Source: Roseiarcus sp963741845
GTDB taxonomy: Bacteria > Pseudomonadota > Alphaproteobacteria > Rhizobiales > Beijerinckiaceae
Length of the DNA stretch: 64,000 nucleotides
Direction: 5' to 3'
NCBI GenBank assembly: GCA_963741845.1
Contig: CAVUJV010000023.1
Span: 248,001-312,000 of the forward strand
Shown piece after piece: positions 1 through 9,969 of this stretch (the stretch's first letter is position 1; each line of letters opens with the position of its first letter). The notes below the pieces were generated by a model. That model did no database searches. It saw only the letters and a program-made list of their open reading frames with translations, and was not told the origin of the DNA. Both the position numbers and the translations under genes were made by a program.

Positions 1-231
1 GTGCAGGATTGGCAGGGCGAAGGCGGCCGTCTTGCCGGTTCCCGTCTGGGCGACGCCGACCAGGTCGCGGCCCTTCATGAGCGGGGGGATGGATTGCGCC
101 TGAATGGGGGTGGGACGCGTGAAGCCGAGCTCGGCCAGCGCAGAGTTAAGGGGCGCGGCGAGGCCGAACCCGTGAAAGTCGTTCAAGAGGACCTGTCTTT
201 CAAAATGCAGCCGCGGCGCGTTCTCGCGCAT
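1..231 (-). CDS. DEAD-box ATP-dependent RNA helicase, N-terminal part (runs off left edge)
   Basis: These are the first 77 codons of a DEAD-box RNA helicase (RhlE-like). On the minus strand the frame carries the Q motif (GFTRPTPIQ), which contacts adenine, followed by motif I (AQTGTGKT). This pair at this spacing is diagnostic. The later motifs lie outside the window, so the subfamily cannot be settled. ATG at 231 is in frame. TTG at 186, just before NDFHGFGL, fits the usual family start better. Neither has a strong ribosome binding site. Family members unwind RNA during ribosome assembly or mRNA turnover in the cytoplasm. Confidence 0.85.
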   Translation of the reverse strand, partial: MRENAPRLHFERQVLLNDFHGFGLAAPLNSALAELGFTRPTPIQAQSIPPLMKGRDLVGVAQTGTGKTAAFALPILH

Positions 232-442
232 GTCGTGGCAGCGGAAGTTTGGGAGGCGCCCCGCGTGTCCGGGCGCCGAAGTGATTTTCATTCGAGAGCG
301 CCGGAGGCGGGCGTTGAACCCTCACGCGGCCGGAGCGCCTGATGGCCAGACCGAGGCGGGCTAGCGCGGGTCTCGTGAACGATAAGGCGCGAAAAGTCAA
401 CGAGATTCGGTTGCGGAACGCAAATGAAAGCTCGCCGCCCGG

Positions 443-2083
443 TCAGGCGCTGACGGCCAGATAGCCGTGGAAGCGCTGCCTAAGCTCCGTCTTGAGCAGC
501 TTGCCGGTCGCGGTATGGGGCAGACTCTCCACGAAGGCGACGTCGTCGGGCAACTGCCATTTCGGCAGCCTCTCGGAGAGGAAGGCGATCAGCGACTCTT
601 TCGTCGGCTTATGGCCCTCGCGCGGCTGCACGATAAGGAGCGGGCGCTCCTGCCAGACAGGATGCGCGACCGCGATGACGGCGGCCTCGAAGACGTCGGG
701 ATGAAGAAGGGCGAGGTTCTCGATCTCGATCGAGGAGATCCATTCGCCGCCGGATTTGATGACGTCCTTGAGACGATCCGTGAGCTGCACATAACCGTCC
801 GGATCGATCGTGCCGACATCGCCGGTGCCGAACCAGCCGTCGTCGTCGACGACCTTGCCGCCTTCGCCCTTGAAATAGCCCGAGATCACCCAGTTGCCCC
901 GCACTTTCAGCTCGCCGACGGAGACGCCGTCATGAGGCTGGTCCTGCCCGTCCCGGCCGACGATCTTGAGTTCGATCCCGCAGACCTGACGTCCCTGAGT
1001 CGCCTGCACGGCGGCTAATTCGCTCGCCGGCGCGGCCTCGTGCTTTGCGAGCGGCGCGGCGACGGTGGCAAGCGGGCTCGTCTCGGTCATGCCCCAGGCC
1101 TGCATGGTGGTGACGCCGAGGAGATCGCGGAATTTGTCGATCGTCGCGCGCGGGACCGCCGCGCCGCCCGAGATCACCGTTTCGAGCTTGATCTTCTCAA
1201 GATCGAGCCGCTCGCGATTGGCCTCGACCCAGGCGAGATAGTTGAGCCAGATCGTGGGAATGCCGAGCGCCTTGGTGCATTGCTCTTGTTCAAGAAGCAT
1301 ATGGATGCTTTCGGGATCGAGCTTCGGGCCGGGCAGCACGAGCTTTGCGCCGCACATGGCGGCGGAGAAGGGCACGCTCCAGGCGTTGGCGTGGAAGAGC
1401 GGCACGATGACGAGAATCGAGTCGCGCGCCCGCAAGCCGAGCGCGTCCGCCGCGCAGGCCGCAAAGGCATGCAGCACCGTCGAGCGGTGGCTGTAAAGCA
1501 CGCCTTTCGGATTGCCGGTGGTTCCGGATGTGTAGCAGAGCGTCGAGGCCGTGTTTTCATCGAAGGTTGGCCAATCGAAGTCGGGCGAAGCCTTTGCGAT
1601 CAACGCCTCGTAGACAAGCGGCTGCACGTTCTTCATTTTCGGCGCGAGGCCGGGCTCGCAGAGCGCGATCCAGCCGCGCACGAGAGGAAGCCTCGGCGCA
1701 AGCTCATCGACCAGCGGCGCGAATACGGGGTCGAAGAAGACGAAGGCGTCTTCAGCGTGATGCATGATGTACTGGAGCTGCTCCGGAAAGAGCCTCGGAT
1801 TGACCGTATGCAGGATGCGTCCGGAGCCAGTCACGCCGTAGTAGAGTTCGAGATGGCGGTGGCCGTTCCAGGCGAGCGTCGCGATCCGTTCGCCTCGGCT
1901 TGCGCCGAGCGCCTCGAGCGCGTTGGCGAGCCGCTTCGCGCGGGATGCGACCTCGCGATAAGTCGAGCGATGAAAGGTCCCGTCGGGATAGCGGGAGACG
2001 ATCTCACGGTCTCCGTGCCAATCGGAAGCATAATCGATAAGCGCCGAAATGAGCAGCGGACGCTCTTGCATCAATCCCAGCAT
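443..2083 (-). CDS. Long/medium-chain fatty-acid-CoA ligase (AMP-binding family)
   Basis: A 546-residue acyl-CoA synthetase of the ANL superfamily, which activates a carboxylic acid to acyl-AMP and then to acyl-CoA. The P-loop-like motif YTSGTTGNPKG is at residues 184-194. Further on are WGMTETSP, the GWFGTGDVG motif, the hinge DRLKDVIKSGGEWIS and the C-terminal catalytic lysine in TATGKLLK. Length is typical, and the closest flavour is the DmdB/FadD-like group. ATG at 2083 is preceded by AAGGGGAGAAACGC, a good ribosome binding site. No signal peptide or membrane segment is seen. The preferred acid is not readable from sequence. The branched-chain catabolic genes further along suggest general acyl-CoA metabolism. 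Confidence 0.93.
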   Translation of the reverse strand: MLGLMQERPLLISALIDYASDWHGDREIVSRYPDGTFHRSTYREVASRAKRLANALEALGASRGERIATLAWNGHRHLELYYGVTGSGRILHTVNPRLFPEQLQYIMHHAEDAFVFFDPVFAPLVDELAPRLPLVRGWIALCEPGLAPKMKNVQPLVYEALIAKASPDFDWPTFDENTASTLCYTSGTTGNPKGVLYSHRSTVLHAFAACAADALGLRARDSILVIVPLFHANAWSVPFSAAMCGAKLVLPGPKLDPESIHMLLEQEQCTKALGIPTIWLNYLAWVEANRERLDLEKIKLETVISGGAAVPRATIDKFRDLLGVTTMQAWGMTETSPLATVAAPLAKHEAAPASELAAVQATQGRQVCGIELKIVGRDGQDQPHDGVSVGELKVRGNWVISGYFKGEGGKVVDDDGWFGTGDVGTIDPDGYVQLTDRLKDVIKSGGEWISSIEIENLALLHPDVFEAAVIAVAHPVWQERPLLIVQPREGHKPTKESLIAFLSERLPKWQLPDDVAFVESLPHTATGKLLKTELRQRFHGYLAVSA

Positions 2084-2286
2084 GCGTTTCTCCCCTTGGC
2101 CATGTCGGGTTCCCTCGTTGATCGAGGGATGTGAAGGCCTTGAACCGATTGGCAGTTTATTCGCGACGATCCCGTTGGCAATGGCCCATCAAAGAGGCCC
2201 GACTGGACTTTGGGGCGGAGAGGCTGAAAATTGCCCCGAATTGAAGGAGACCGTCGACGTCTTACGAATTTCGGGAGGAAGGACCT

Positions 2287-3189
2287 ATGCCCCGCAAGGA
2301 TATCCTCGACCGGGTGCAAAAATATGTTGATCCCTTTCGCGTGACGAAAGGCGGAGATTTCCGTCTCAAGGATTACGACCCAGGCGACACGCTTGGGCTC
2401 AAGATGGAAAAGAGCGAGGCGGCCGAGCTTCTGGAGAAAGGGTCGGAATGGCTCGCGATGGAGCAGGACATTCTCTACGCGCAGGACTCCTGGTCGGTGT
2501 TGATCGTCTTTCAGGCCATGGACGCGGCCGGCAAGGACAGCACGATCAAGCACGTGATGTCGCGCGTAAACCCCCAGGGATGCGACGTCCATTCGTTCAA
2601 GCAGCCATCGGACGAGGAGCAGTCGCACGACTTCCTTTGGCGCTATTCCGCGAAGGTTCCCCAGCGCGGCCGCATCGGCATTTTCAACCGTTCCTATTAC
2701 GAGGAAGTCCTTGTGGTGCGGGTTCATCAGGCGCTGCTCGCCGCCCAGAAGATCCCGCCAACGCTCGTCACCAAATCGCTCTGGGACGAGCGGCTCGCAG
2801 ACATCGCGCGCTTCGAGGACTATCTGGCCCGGCAGGGCGTAGTCGTGCTCAAGTTCTTCCTGAACCTCTCCCTGAAGGAGCAGAAGAAACGCTTCATGGA
2901 GCGGCTCGACAAGCCGGAGAAGAACTGGAAGTTCTCCGCGGCCGACGTGCGCGAGCGCGGCTACTGGGACGACTACATGCGCGCCTATGAGGAGGCGATC
3001 CGGGCGACGGCCTCCAAAGGCGCGCCGTGGTACGTCATGCCCGCCGACAACAAATGGTTCACCCGCCTCGTTGTCGCCGCGGCGATTGTGGAAGCGGTGG
3101 AGAAACTCGATCTCGCCTATCCGACGGTCTCGCCGGAGGCGATGAAGGAGCTTGCCGCCGCCCGCGCCGAGCTCGCGGCGGAAAAGTGA
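2287..3189 (+). CDS. PPK2-family polyphosphate:nucleotide phosphotransferase
   Basis: A 300-residue polyphosphate kinase 2 family protein that moves phosphate between inorganic polyphosphate and nucleoside mono- or diphosphates in the cytoplasm. Visible motifs are the Walker A-like AMDAAGKDST (about residues 77-86), VNPQGCDVHSFKQP, the lid region IFNRSYYEEVLVVRV, and the aspartate-rich segment near ERGYWDDY. Length fits the one-domain PPK2 class. GGGAGGAAGGACCT directly before ATG 2287 fixes the start. The P-type ATPase gene starts 72 bases downstream on the same strand, so cotranscription is likely. Whether it prefers AMP, ADP or GDP cannot be told here. Confidence 0.93.
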   Translation: MPRKDILDRVQKYVDPFRVTKGGDFRLKDYDPGDTLGLKMEKSEAAELLEKGSEWLAMEQDILYAQDSWSVLIVFQAMDAAGKDSTIKHVMSRVNPQGCDVHSFKQPSDEEQSHDFLWRYSAKVPQRGRIGIFNRSYYEEVLVVRVHQALLAAQKIPPTLVTKSLWDERLADIARFEDYLARQGVVVLKFFLNLSLKEQKKRFMERLDKPEKNWKFSAADVRERGYWDDYMRAYEEAIRATASKGAPWYVMPADNKWFTRLVVAAAIVEAVEKLDLAYPTVSPEAMKELAAARAELAAEK

Positions 3190-3261
3190 GCGGCGCTTCG
3201 CGAAAGCAGGGGCCTGACGCCCGGCGCTCGCTCATGAACCAGACAGCAGGCGGAGGCGACG

Positions 3262-6022
3262 ATGAGCGATACGGCAAGCGCGGCTCCAGCGGAAAGGGAG
3301 ATCCCCTGGCACGCGATGCCAGCGGAGGAGGCGGAGAAGCAGCTCAGCACCAATGTCGCGTCTGGGCTTGACGCCGCCGAGGCCGCCGCGCGTCTTCAGA
3401 CCTATGGGCCGAACCGTCTGCCGGAAGGCAAGAAGCGCGGGCCACTTCTTCGCTTTCTGGCGCAGTTCAACAATATCCTGATCTATGTTCTGCTGATTGC
3501 CGGCTTCGTCAAGCTGATGCTGAGCCTCTGGCTCGACGCTTCGATCATCTTCGCCGTCGTCATCCTGAATTCGCTCCTGGGCTTCATTCAGGAGGGCAGG
3601 GCGGAGAAGGCGCTCGAACTCGATCCGCAACATGCTGTCGGCGGAAGCGCGAGCCCTGCGTGGCGGAGAGACACGGATGCTCGCGGCAGAGGACCTCGTT
3701 CCTGGCGACATCGTGCTCCTCGAGTCCGGCGACCGGATTCCAGCCGACTTGCGGCTCGTCGATGCGAAGAACTTCCGCACCGAGGAGGCGGCGCTGACCG
3801 GCAAATCCGTGCCGGCGGAAAAAACGACTGCGCCCGTCGCGGCCAAGGCGACCGTTGGCGACCGCGACAACATGGCGTTCTCGGGCACGATGGTCGTCTC
3901 CGGCCGTGCGACGGGCGTCGTCGTGGCGACGGGCCCCACGACCGAGCTTGGCCGCATCAATCAGATGCTCGCGGATGTGAGCGTGCTCGAGACGCCGCTG
4001 CTCAGGCAGATCAAGACATTCGGCTATGTCATCACCGCCGCCATCGCCATCATCGCCGTGCTCCTGTTCTCCTGGGGTCATTGGCTCGGCCACATGACCT
4101 TCGTGGAGCTCTTCCAGGCAGTCGTCGGCATTACGGTGTCGCTGATCCCGGAAGGCTTGCCCGCTCTCATCACGATCACGCTTGCGATCGGCGTGCAGAG
4201 GATGGCGCAGCGCAACGCCATCATCCGTCGGTTGCCGGCGGTGGAGACGCTCGGCTCCGTGTCGCGCATCTGCTCCGACAAGACGGGCACGCTGACGCTC
4301 ATGGAAATGATGGTCACGTCCGTCGTCACGGCGGAAAAGGCTTATGGCGTCACCGGCGACGGCTATGCGCCCGACGGCGAAGTGCGCCGCGACGGCGCCA
4401 GGGTCGGCAAGGAGCCGGTGCTCGAACTGATGGGGCGCGTATCGATGCTCTGCAACGACGCGGAGCTGTTCGAGCACGAGGGCAAGTGGAAGGTCGAGGG
4501 CGATCCGACCGAAGGCGCGCTCTATCCCTTCGCGGGCAAACTCGGCATGGACCGCGCCGCCGAGGTCGCCGCCGCGCCGCGCATCGACGCCATTCCCTTC
4601 GAATCCGAGCACAAGTTCATGGCGACGCTCAATCGCGGCGCGAGCGGCGAGGAGATGCTGCTCGTCAAGGGCGCGCCTGAGGTCATTCTCGACCACTGCG
4701 ACCGCCAGCAGACGGCCGCCGGCGTCGAGCCGATCGATCGCGGGCATTTCGCGCGGGAGGGCGACCGGCTCGCGGCGCAGGGCGAGCGGGTGCTCGGCCT
4801 CGCATGGCTTCCCGCTCCCGGCCTTGAGGCGGGAAGTCTCAGAGCGGCGGACCTGCCGAAGAACCTTGTGCTGCTCGAACTCGTCGGCCTCATGGACCCG
4901 CCGCGGAAGGAAGCGATCGAGGCGGTGAAGGAGTGCCACGGCGGCGGCATCCGCGTGACCATGATCACCGGCGACCACAAGATCACGGCCGCGGCGATTG
5001 CGAAAATGCTCGGCATCGGGGACGGCAAGACGGCGGTCGCGGGAACCGAGATCGAGGAGATGAACGAGGCGGCGCTGCAGGAATGCGTGCGCGAGGTCGA
5101 TGTCTTCGCCCGGGCAAGTCCGGAGCACAAGCTGCGGCTGGTCAAGGCCATTCAGGCGAACCGGCAGATCGTCGCGATGACCGGCGACGGGGTGAACGAC
5201 GCGCCCGCGCTGAAGAAGGCGGACATCGGCGTCGCGATGGGGATCAAGGGGACGGAGGTCACGAAGGAGGCCGCCGGCATGATCCTCGCCGACGACAATT
5301 TCGCCTCGATCACCGCTGCGGTGAAGGAGGGCCGCACCGTCTACAACAATATCGAGAAGGCGATGCTCTTCCTTCTGCCGACCAACATCGCGCAGGGCGC
5401 GGTGATTGCGGTGGCGATCGTGTTCGCCTTCACGCTGCCGCTCACCGCCCCGCAGGTGTTGTGGGTCAATATGGTGACTTCGGTCGCGCTCGGTCTCGTG
5501 ATCTCGTTCGAGCCGCATGAGGACGACGTGATGCTGAGGCCGCCCCGCGCGGTCGACCGGCCGATCGTCACCGGCTTCGGCATCTGGCGCATCCTGTTCG
5601 TCGGCGCGGCGCTTGTCGTCTATACGCTCTGGGTCTTCGCCTGGATGAAGGCGGACGGCGCGTCGGACGGGATGGCGCGGACGGCCGCCGTCAACGCGAT
5701 TAGCCTCGGGCAGGTCTTCTACCTGCTCAACAGCCGCTACCTGATCAACTCGTCGCTTGAACCTCAGGCTCATGCCGGCAATCCCTATCTGTGGTACGGG
5801 ATCGGCGCGGTCGTCGTGCTGCAGCTTCTCTTCACCTATGCGCCGCCGTTCCACATGATCTTCGGCAATGAATCGCTTCCGCTCTGGGTCTGGCCCTGGC
5901 TGATCGGCGGGGGCGTTGTCTTCTTCCTCGTGGTGGAGCTGGAGAAGTTCGTCATCCGCTCGATGCCCGTCCTGCGGAAGGCGGCGACGCATTCGGAGGA
6001 GCGGCGCGCCTTTACGGGTTGA
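3262..6022 (+). CDS. P-type (P2-like) cation-transporting ATPase, one frameshift
   Basis: A roughly 920-residue P-type ATPase read in two frames. Residues 1 to about 119 (N-terminal cytosolic segment and M1-M2) read from ATG 3262. The sequence then shifts by one base at about 3619 (GFIQEGRAEKAL then SIRNMLSAEA) and stays open to 6022. Hallmarks in order are the TGE-like loop region ALTGKSV, the M4 motif PEGLPA, the phosphorylation site SDKTGTL near 4280, the nucleotide-domain MVKGAPE-like segment, MITGDH, and the hinge TGDGVNDAP near 5180. The last six membrane spans lie at about 5360-5980. PEGLP fits the P2 (Ca2+/H+/Na+) group, but the ion is not assigned. Total length is one base over a multiple of three, so one inserted base explains the break. 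Confidence 0.9.
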
Positions 6023-6109
6023 GCCGGATCGAATCCGGGCGCCACGGGCTGGCGCGCGCCTTCGCCCGTTGGTAAGGGCTCCGCACCCATCAGGGAGGAG
6101 TGTGAACCG

Positions 6110-6872
6110 ATGAATCTTTCCGGCATAGCGGCGATTGTGACGGGCGGCGGCTCGGGACTCGGGCGCGCGACCGCGACGGCGCTTGCCGCCAGGGGCGCGA
6201 AGGTCGCCGTCGTCGATCTCAATGCCGCCGCGGCGGAGGAGGCGGCCAAGGCCATCGGCGGGATCGCCGCTCGTCGCCGACGTGGCGGACGACGCCTCGG
6301 CCCGCGCCGCTGTCGCCAAAGCGGAAGAGGCGCATGGGCCCGCCCGCGTGCTCATCAACTGCGCCGGCATCGGCACGCCGGTCCGCATCGTCGGCAAGGA
6401 AGGCGAGCCCGCGCCTTTAAGCGATTTCGAGAAGGTGATCCGCGTCAATCTCGTCGGCACCTTCAACATGATCCGCCTCGTCGCGGCGGGCGCCGCGAAG
6501 CTGGAGCCGATCGAGGGCGAGCGCGGCGTGATCGTCTCGACCGCCTCCGTCGCGGCCTTCGAGGGGCAGATCGGCCAGGCGGCCTATTCGGCCTCGAAGG
6601 GCGGCGTGCATGCGATGACGCTGCCGATCGCCCGCGAGCTCGCGCGCCTCGGCATCCGCGTGAACACGATCGCGCCCGGCATCTTCATGACGCCGATGCT
6701 GGCGGGCCTGCGCGAGGACTTTCAGGCCTCGCTCGCCGCCTCCGTCCCGTTCCCCGCGCGGCTCGGCGCCCCGGACGAATATGCGGCGCTCGCGGTCCAC
6801 ATCATCGAGAACGGCTATATCAACGGCGAGACGATCCGCATCGACGGCGCGCTTCGCATGGCCCCGCGCTGA
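6110..6872 (+). CDS. SDR-family 3-hydroxyacyl-CoA dehydrogenase (type II/HSD10-like), one frameshift
   Basis: A short-chain dehydrogenase close to the type II 3-hydroxyacyl-CoA dehydrogenase group, which oxidises 3-hydroxyacyl-CoAs including branched ones. ATG 6110 follows GGGAGGAGTGTGAACCG. The Rossmann motif TGGGSGLG is near residue 11. One base too many at about 6268 breaks the frame after KAIGGIA. The rest, starting LVADVADDAS, carries NCAGIG, the catalytic S-YSASK set (STASVAAFEG, then AYSASKGG) and the C-terminal GETIRIDGALRM. The gene is complete apart from that base. It is followed 14 bases later by a second SDR on the same strand, probably in one operon. Confidence 0.85.
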
Positions 6873-6886
6873 CCGGGAGGAGCGGC

Positions 6887-7642
6887 ATGGCCGGGAGGCT
6901 CAAGGGCAAGGTCGCGCTCGTGACGGGCGCGGCCTCCGGGATCGGCCGTGCGACGGTCGCGCTCTTCCATGCCGAGGGCGCGAAGGTCGCGGCGGCCGAC
7001 GTCAACGAAAAGGGCCTCGCCGAACTGGGCGATGCGGCCGACCTCAAGATCGTGCTCGACGTGACGGACGAAGCGCGCTGGCGCGAGGTCGTCGATCAGG
7101 TCGTGGCCGCTTTCGGGCGGCTCGACATCCTCGTCAACAGCGCAGGGATCGCGATGCTCGGCACCATCGAGACGGCGACGCTGGCGGACTGGCGCAAGAT
7201 GAACGCGGTCAATGTCGAGGGCACGTTCCTCGGCTGCCGCGAGGCGGTGCGCGCGATGAAGGAGACGGGCGGCGGTTCGATCGTCAACCTGTCCTCGGTC
7301 GCGGGCGTCATCGGCGACGCCAACTCGGCCGGCTATTGCGCGAGCAAGGGCGCGGTGAGGATGCTGACCAAATCCGCCGCCCTCCATTGCGCCCGCGCGG
7401 GCTACAAGATCCGGCTCAATTCCGTGCATCCTTCCTTCGCCGAGACGCCGATGGTGCTGGACGGCATTGCGCGCGCTTCGAACCCGGAACGCGTGCGCAG
7501 CGGCCTTGAGCGCGCGGCGCCCATGGGGCGCCTCGGCAAGCCGGAGGAAGTCGCCAACACCATCCTGTTTCTGGCGAGCGACGAATCGTCCTTCACGACC
7601 GGGGGCGAGTTCATGGTGGATGGCGGGCTGACGGCGCAGTGA
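6887..7642 (+). CDS. SDR-family NAD(P)-dependent oxidoreductase
   Basis: An intact 251-residue classical short-chain dehydrogenase. It has the cofactor motif TGAASGIG at residues 13-20, the structural NSAG motif, the catalytic serine in LSSVAG, and YCASK for the Tyr-Lys pair. The C-terminus GGEFMVDGGLTAQ is typical. ATG 6887 is chosen because GGGAGGAGCGGC sits directly upstream. An open frame continues upstream only because it reads through the shifted neighbour. The gene lies 14 bases after the preceding SDR. Substrate is unknown; related proteins are annotated as glucose 1-dehydrogenase, cyclohexanol or 3-ketoacyl reductases. Confidence 0.92.
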   Translation: MAGRLKGKVALVTGAASGIGRATVALFHAEGAKVAAADVNEKGLAELGDAADLKIVLDVTDEARWREVVDQVVAAFGRLDILVNSAGIAMLGTIETATLADWRKMNAVNVEGTFLGCREAVRAMKETGGGSIVNLSSVAGVIGDANSAGYCASKGAVRMLTKSAALHCARAGYKIRLNSVHPSFAETPMVLDGIARASNPERVRSGLERAAPMGRLGKPEEVANTILFLASDESSFTTGGEFMVDGGLTAQ

Positions 7643-7689
7643 GCGGGAGCGCGGGCGCTCGCGAGTTCCTTCGAGCGGGCGATCTGTAG

Positions 7690-7731
7690 GGCGCGGTCGC
7701 TGACCGCGCCGGCCGGGTCAACGACCCGGCC
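7690..7731. terminator. Two adjacent perfect hairpins between convergent genes
   Basis: Two perfect 9-bp stems with three-base loops stand back to back: GGCGCGGTC-GCT-GACCGCGCC (7690-7710) and GGCCGGGTC-AAC-GACCCGGCC (7711-7731). They lie between the 3' end of a plus-strand SDR and the 3' end of a minus-strand HTH gene. A bidirectional terminator is therefore plausible, although no U-tract follows either stem. They could also be REP-like palindromes. Confidence 0.5.
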
Positions 7732-7758
7732 CTGCAGGGCGCTCCTGATGAATCTGCG

Positions 7759-8243
7759 TCAGGGCGAGCGGCGCCGCTGACGGGGCCGCGAGAGCGCGAG
7801 CGCGGGCCGGCCTGTTTCGCCGGATTGAAGTCCATCAAGGACTTGCGAGGCGATTTGTTTCGCCTCTCCCGCGAGCGGCCGGAGGTCGCGGGCCGTGAAG
7901 CCGTGGTAGCGGTCGAGTTCGCGCACGATTTTCACGACGCGGTCCACGGCCCCGAGATTGCCGCCGCTCATGGCGCCGAAGGAGACGACGAGCGCCTCCT
8001 GCAGGCGGCGTCGTCTGAAGCTCGATGAAATGCTCCGGCAGGGCGTCGCGCCGCCGGGCGAAGATCGCCTTCGTCAGTTGCTGCATGCGCCGCAGCGACA
8101 GGCCCTCGCGGCGGGCGATTTCGGCCGCGTTCACGCCCGCCGTCAGCAGGCGGATGATGCGCTGTTCGCGCGCGGCCATGGCCTTGCGCGCCAGACGCCG
8201 GCGGGGCCCGGACGGGAGCGGGCTTTTCGCAGGTTTCGGTCAT
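7759..8243 (-). CDS. Small HTH-domain protein of unknown function, two frameshifts
   Basis: A roughly 160-residue protein I recognise only as a Rhizobiales family of unknown role. ATG 8243 has an excellent site (AAAAGGAGACGAT) and opens MTETCEKPAPVR. One extra base at about 8205 leads into RRLARKAMAAREQRII, then an HTH-like stretch (AGVNAAEIARREGLSLRRMQ). A second extra base at about 8010 leads into LQEALVVSFGAMSGGNLGAVDRV and the conserved tail VKIVRELDRYHGF. The total is two bases over a multiple of three, matching two single insertions. The HTH suggests DNA binding. The C-terminal helical tail may be for oligomerisation; that is inference. Confidence 0.65.
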
Positions 8244-8299
8244 ATCGTCTCCTTTTCAGAAGACAATGGCAAGCGATATTTCTGATTATAGGAAGTTTT

Positions 8300-9693
8300 T
8301 GTTGCGCGCTATCCGCGCAACTTCGGGAGAGGGGTCGGGGTGAGGGAACCCGGGCGGCCGTCGCCCGAAGCCAGCGCGACAGCGGCGTGATCCTCCGCCG
8401 TAAGCTCGCAAACTACGTTATCAACGGACGAGACTAAAGACGCGGACATTGCCGGAAGGCAATCATCGATAGCCGGTAACGTTGATCAAAGTTGATCGTG
8501 CAACGCTTCTCACTGAGCCTGTCATCATGCACAATCGCCCAACGTACGGCCATTCGCACGCGTATGGCTGAATTTGCGGTCTGCGACCACGATAGTTCGC
8601 GGCTCAACCTCGATTGCTCGTGGATCACACTGGATGAGCGTTGACTAAGGATTGCTGAGATGGCGCAGATCGAATGCGTTTGCGGCATCGCAGTCCGAAG
8701 TCTACCGCGTAATTATACAAATTTCATGTGCTTAGTCTCTGACCATTGTCTGAAGGAGCGCTTCCGAGATGTGATTAGCTTCTTGAGATCGTTCCCGACA
8801 GAAATTGACATTAGCTCGGAATTGACGCATTGGCTTCAGTTGCCGTGGCAGCACATTTGACGCCGTGACTTATGGCAGTGGCCGCTCGAAGAGCTTCGTT
8901 TAAGTCCTGTTGTGTTTGTCTGAAACGATGAGATTATTACTGATCCATTCGGCCCAATTTAGCGTCGCTACAGCGTATTCGACTTTGGATGTTTTCTTAA
9001 TGTCATATTTGACAGTGATAAAGATCTGTAAGCGAACAGCTATGTCAATGCAATGCTGTTGACGCAACCTGCGCTCAGATCCGCGTTTGACAGTCAATCG
9101 ATCCATGATAAAGGTCCCAAGTGCACTTTTCTTCCAATGTCTCGACCTAGCGTTGCGAGCAGATTTAGGTCTAGATCGAGCTCTCTTGCTACGCGTCCTG
9201 AACAATCTGCCGTGCCACGCTTTGGCCGAGCGAAGACTTAAGGGGTTGCCTGCGCACCAGCGGACGATTCTTTCCAGCGCGAAGAGGTAGCAGCAGGCGC
9301 TGGCCCATATCTCAACAATGAGCGGATATTCTAGATCCGCAATGCGGTAGCTTATCTTGCGGCGACATCACAACCGTGCGGTCTTGGCAAGTCTGAAGCC
9401 CAGTACAGGCATTGAACGGGCGCGTCAATGCTCCTCTTCTGTTCTAGGCGATCGGTCAACTCAGAGACCCGAGGGTCGATAGGCGCCCAAGAGAATCAGT
9501 ATTAACAGCGAGTGGCATAGTCGCGATCTGGCCCGACGCGCTTCTCTGAGCGGCGAGCCGGGACGTCCCCTGTCCGGGACAGACGAACGGTGGCGTCGAC
9601 GCGCCTCCGACCGCACGGATGCGTCCGAGTCGGTCTCGCCTATGCGTCGTACGGTAGGCGCTTCGCGAGCGCTTACCGACTACGCAGCTTCCT
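8300..9693. other. AT-richer stretch without a recognisable gene
   Basis: About 1.4 kb whose base composition visibly departs from its G+C-rich surroundings between about 8440 and 9450. Only short open frames occur: 8660-8860 plus (66 codons), 8900-9205 minus (101 codons) and 9087-9290 plus (67 codons). None has a recognisable motif, and none has both a convincing ribosome binding site and a protein-like composition. The minus frame ends in a natural-looking segment (VEYAVATLNWAEWIS). It may be the remnant of an acquired element. No transposase, att site or terminal repeats are evident. Confidence 0.5.
9653..9676 (-). terminator. Possible terminator hairpin after the lipoprotein gene
   Basis: GGTAGGCGCT (9653-9662) and AGCGCTTACC (9667-9676) pair over ten positions with one mismatch around a five-base loop. 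The hairpin lies just past the 3' end of the minus-strand lipoprotein gene. No clear U-run follows, so it is only a candidate. Confidence 0.35.
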
Positions 9694-9969
9694 CTACTCC
9701 CTCCGGATCTTCTCGCAGACGTTCATTCTGTGCGGATCGCCGTCGAGTTCGCAATTGTAGCCGCATTCATAGTCGCCGCCGGTCTTGACCTGAATTTTGG
9801 TCATCGTCTCTTTCGCGGCTTCGAGGCAATACGACACCATCGTGAAGTGCGGCGTGACAACGAATTTCGTGCGGTCGGTCCGATCCGGATAGACAATCGC
9901 GGCCCATCCGCCCGGCCGGTCGTCGCAGCCAGCCAGCACAAGGAAAACGAGGGGCAGAAGACTTCTCAC
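9694..9969 (-). CDS. Small secreted lipoprotein of unknown function
   Basis: A 91-residue protein with a short lipoprotein signal: hydrophobic LLPLVFLVLAGC, where the lipobox LAGC places the lipidated cysteine near residue 14. The mature part has four cysteines (YC, EC, NC, VC), with ECGYNCELDG and MNVCEKI suggesting two disulphides in the periplasm. GTG at 9969 is preferred over the upstream in-frame ATG because GGAGGAGACGGA precedes it and the signal peptide then starts correctly. No family recognised. Divergent from the PEP-CTERM gene. Confidence 0.7.
   Translation of the reverse strand: MRSLLPLVFLVLAGCDDRPGGWAAIVYPDRTDRTKFVVTPHFTMVSYCLEAAKETMTKIQVKTGGDYECGYNCELDGDPHRMNVCEKIRRE

Noticed and set aside
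3584..6469. 961-codon open frame on the minus strand
   Set aside because: It is antisense to the P-type ATPase and Arg/His/Asp-rich with no motif, as expected for a G+C-rich shadow frame.
8660..9290. Short open frames in the AT-richer stretch as genes
   Set aside because: No motifs, weak or absent ribosome sites, and frames that overlap one another.
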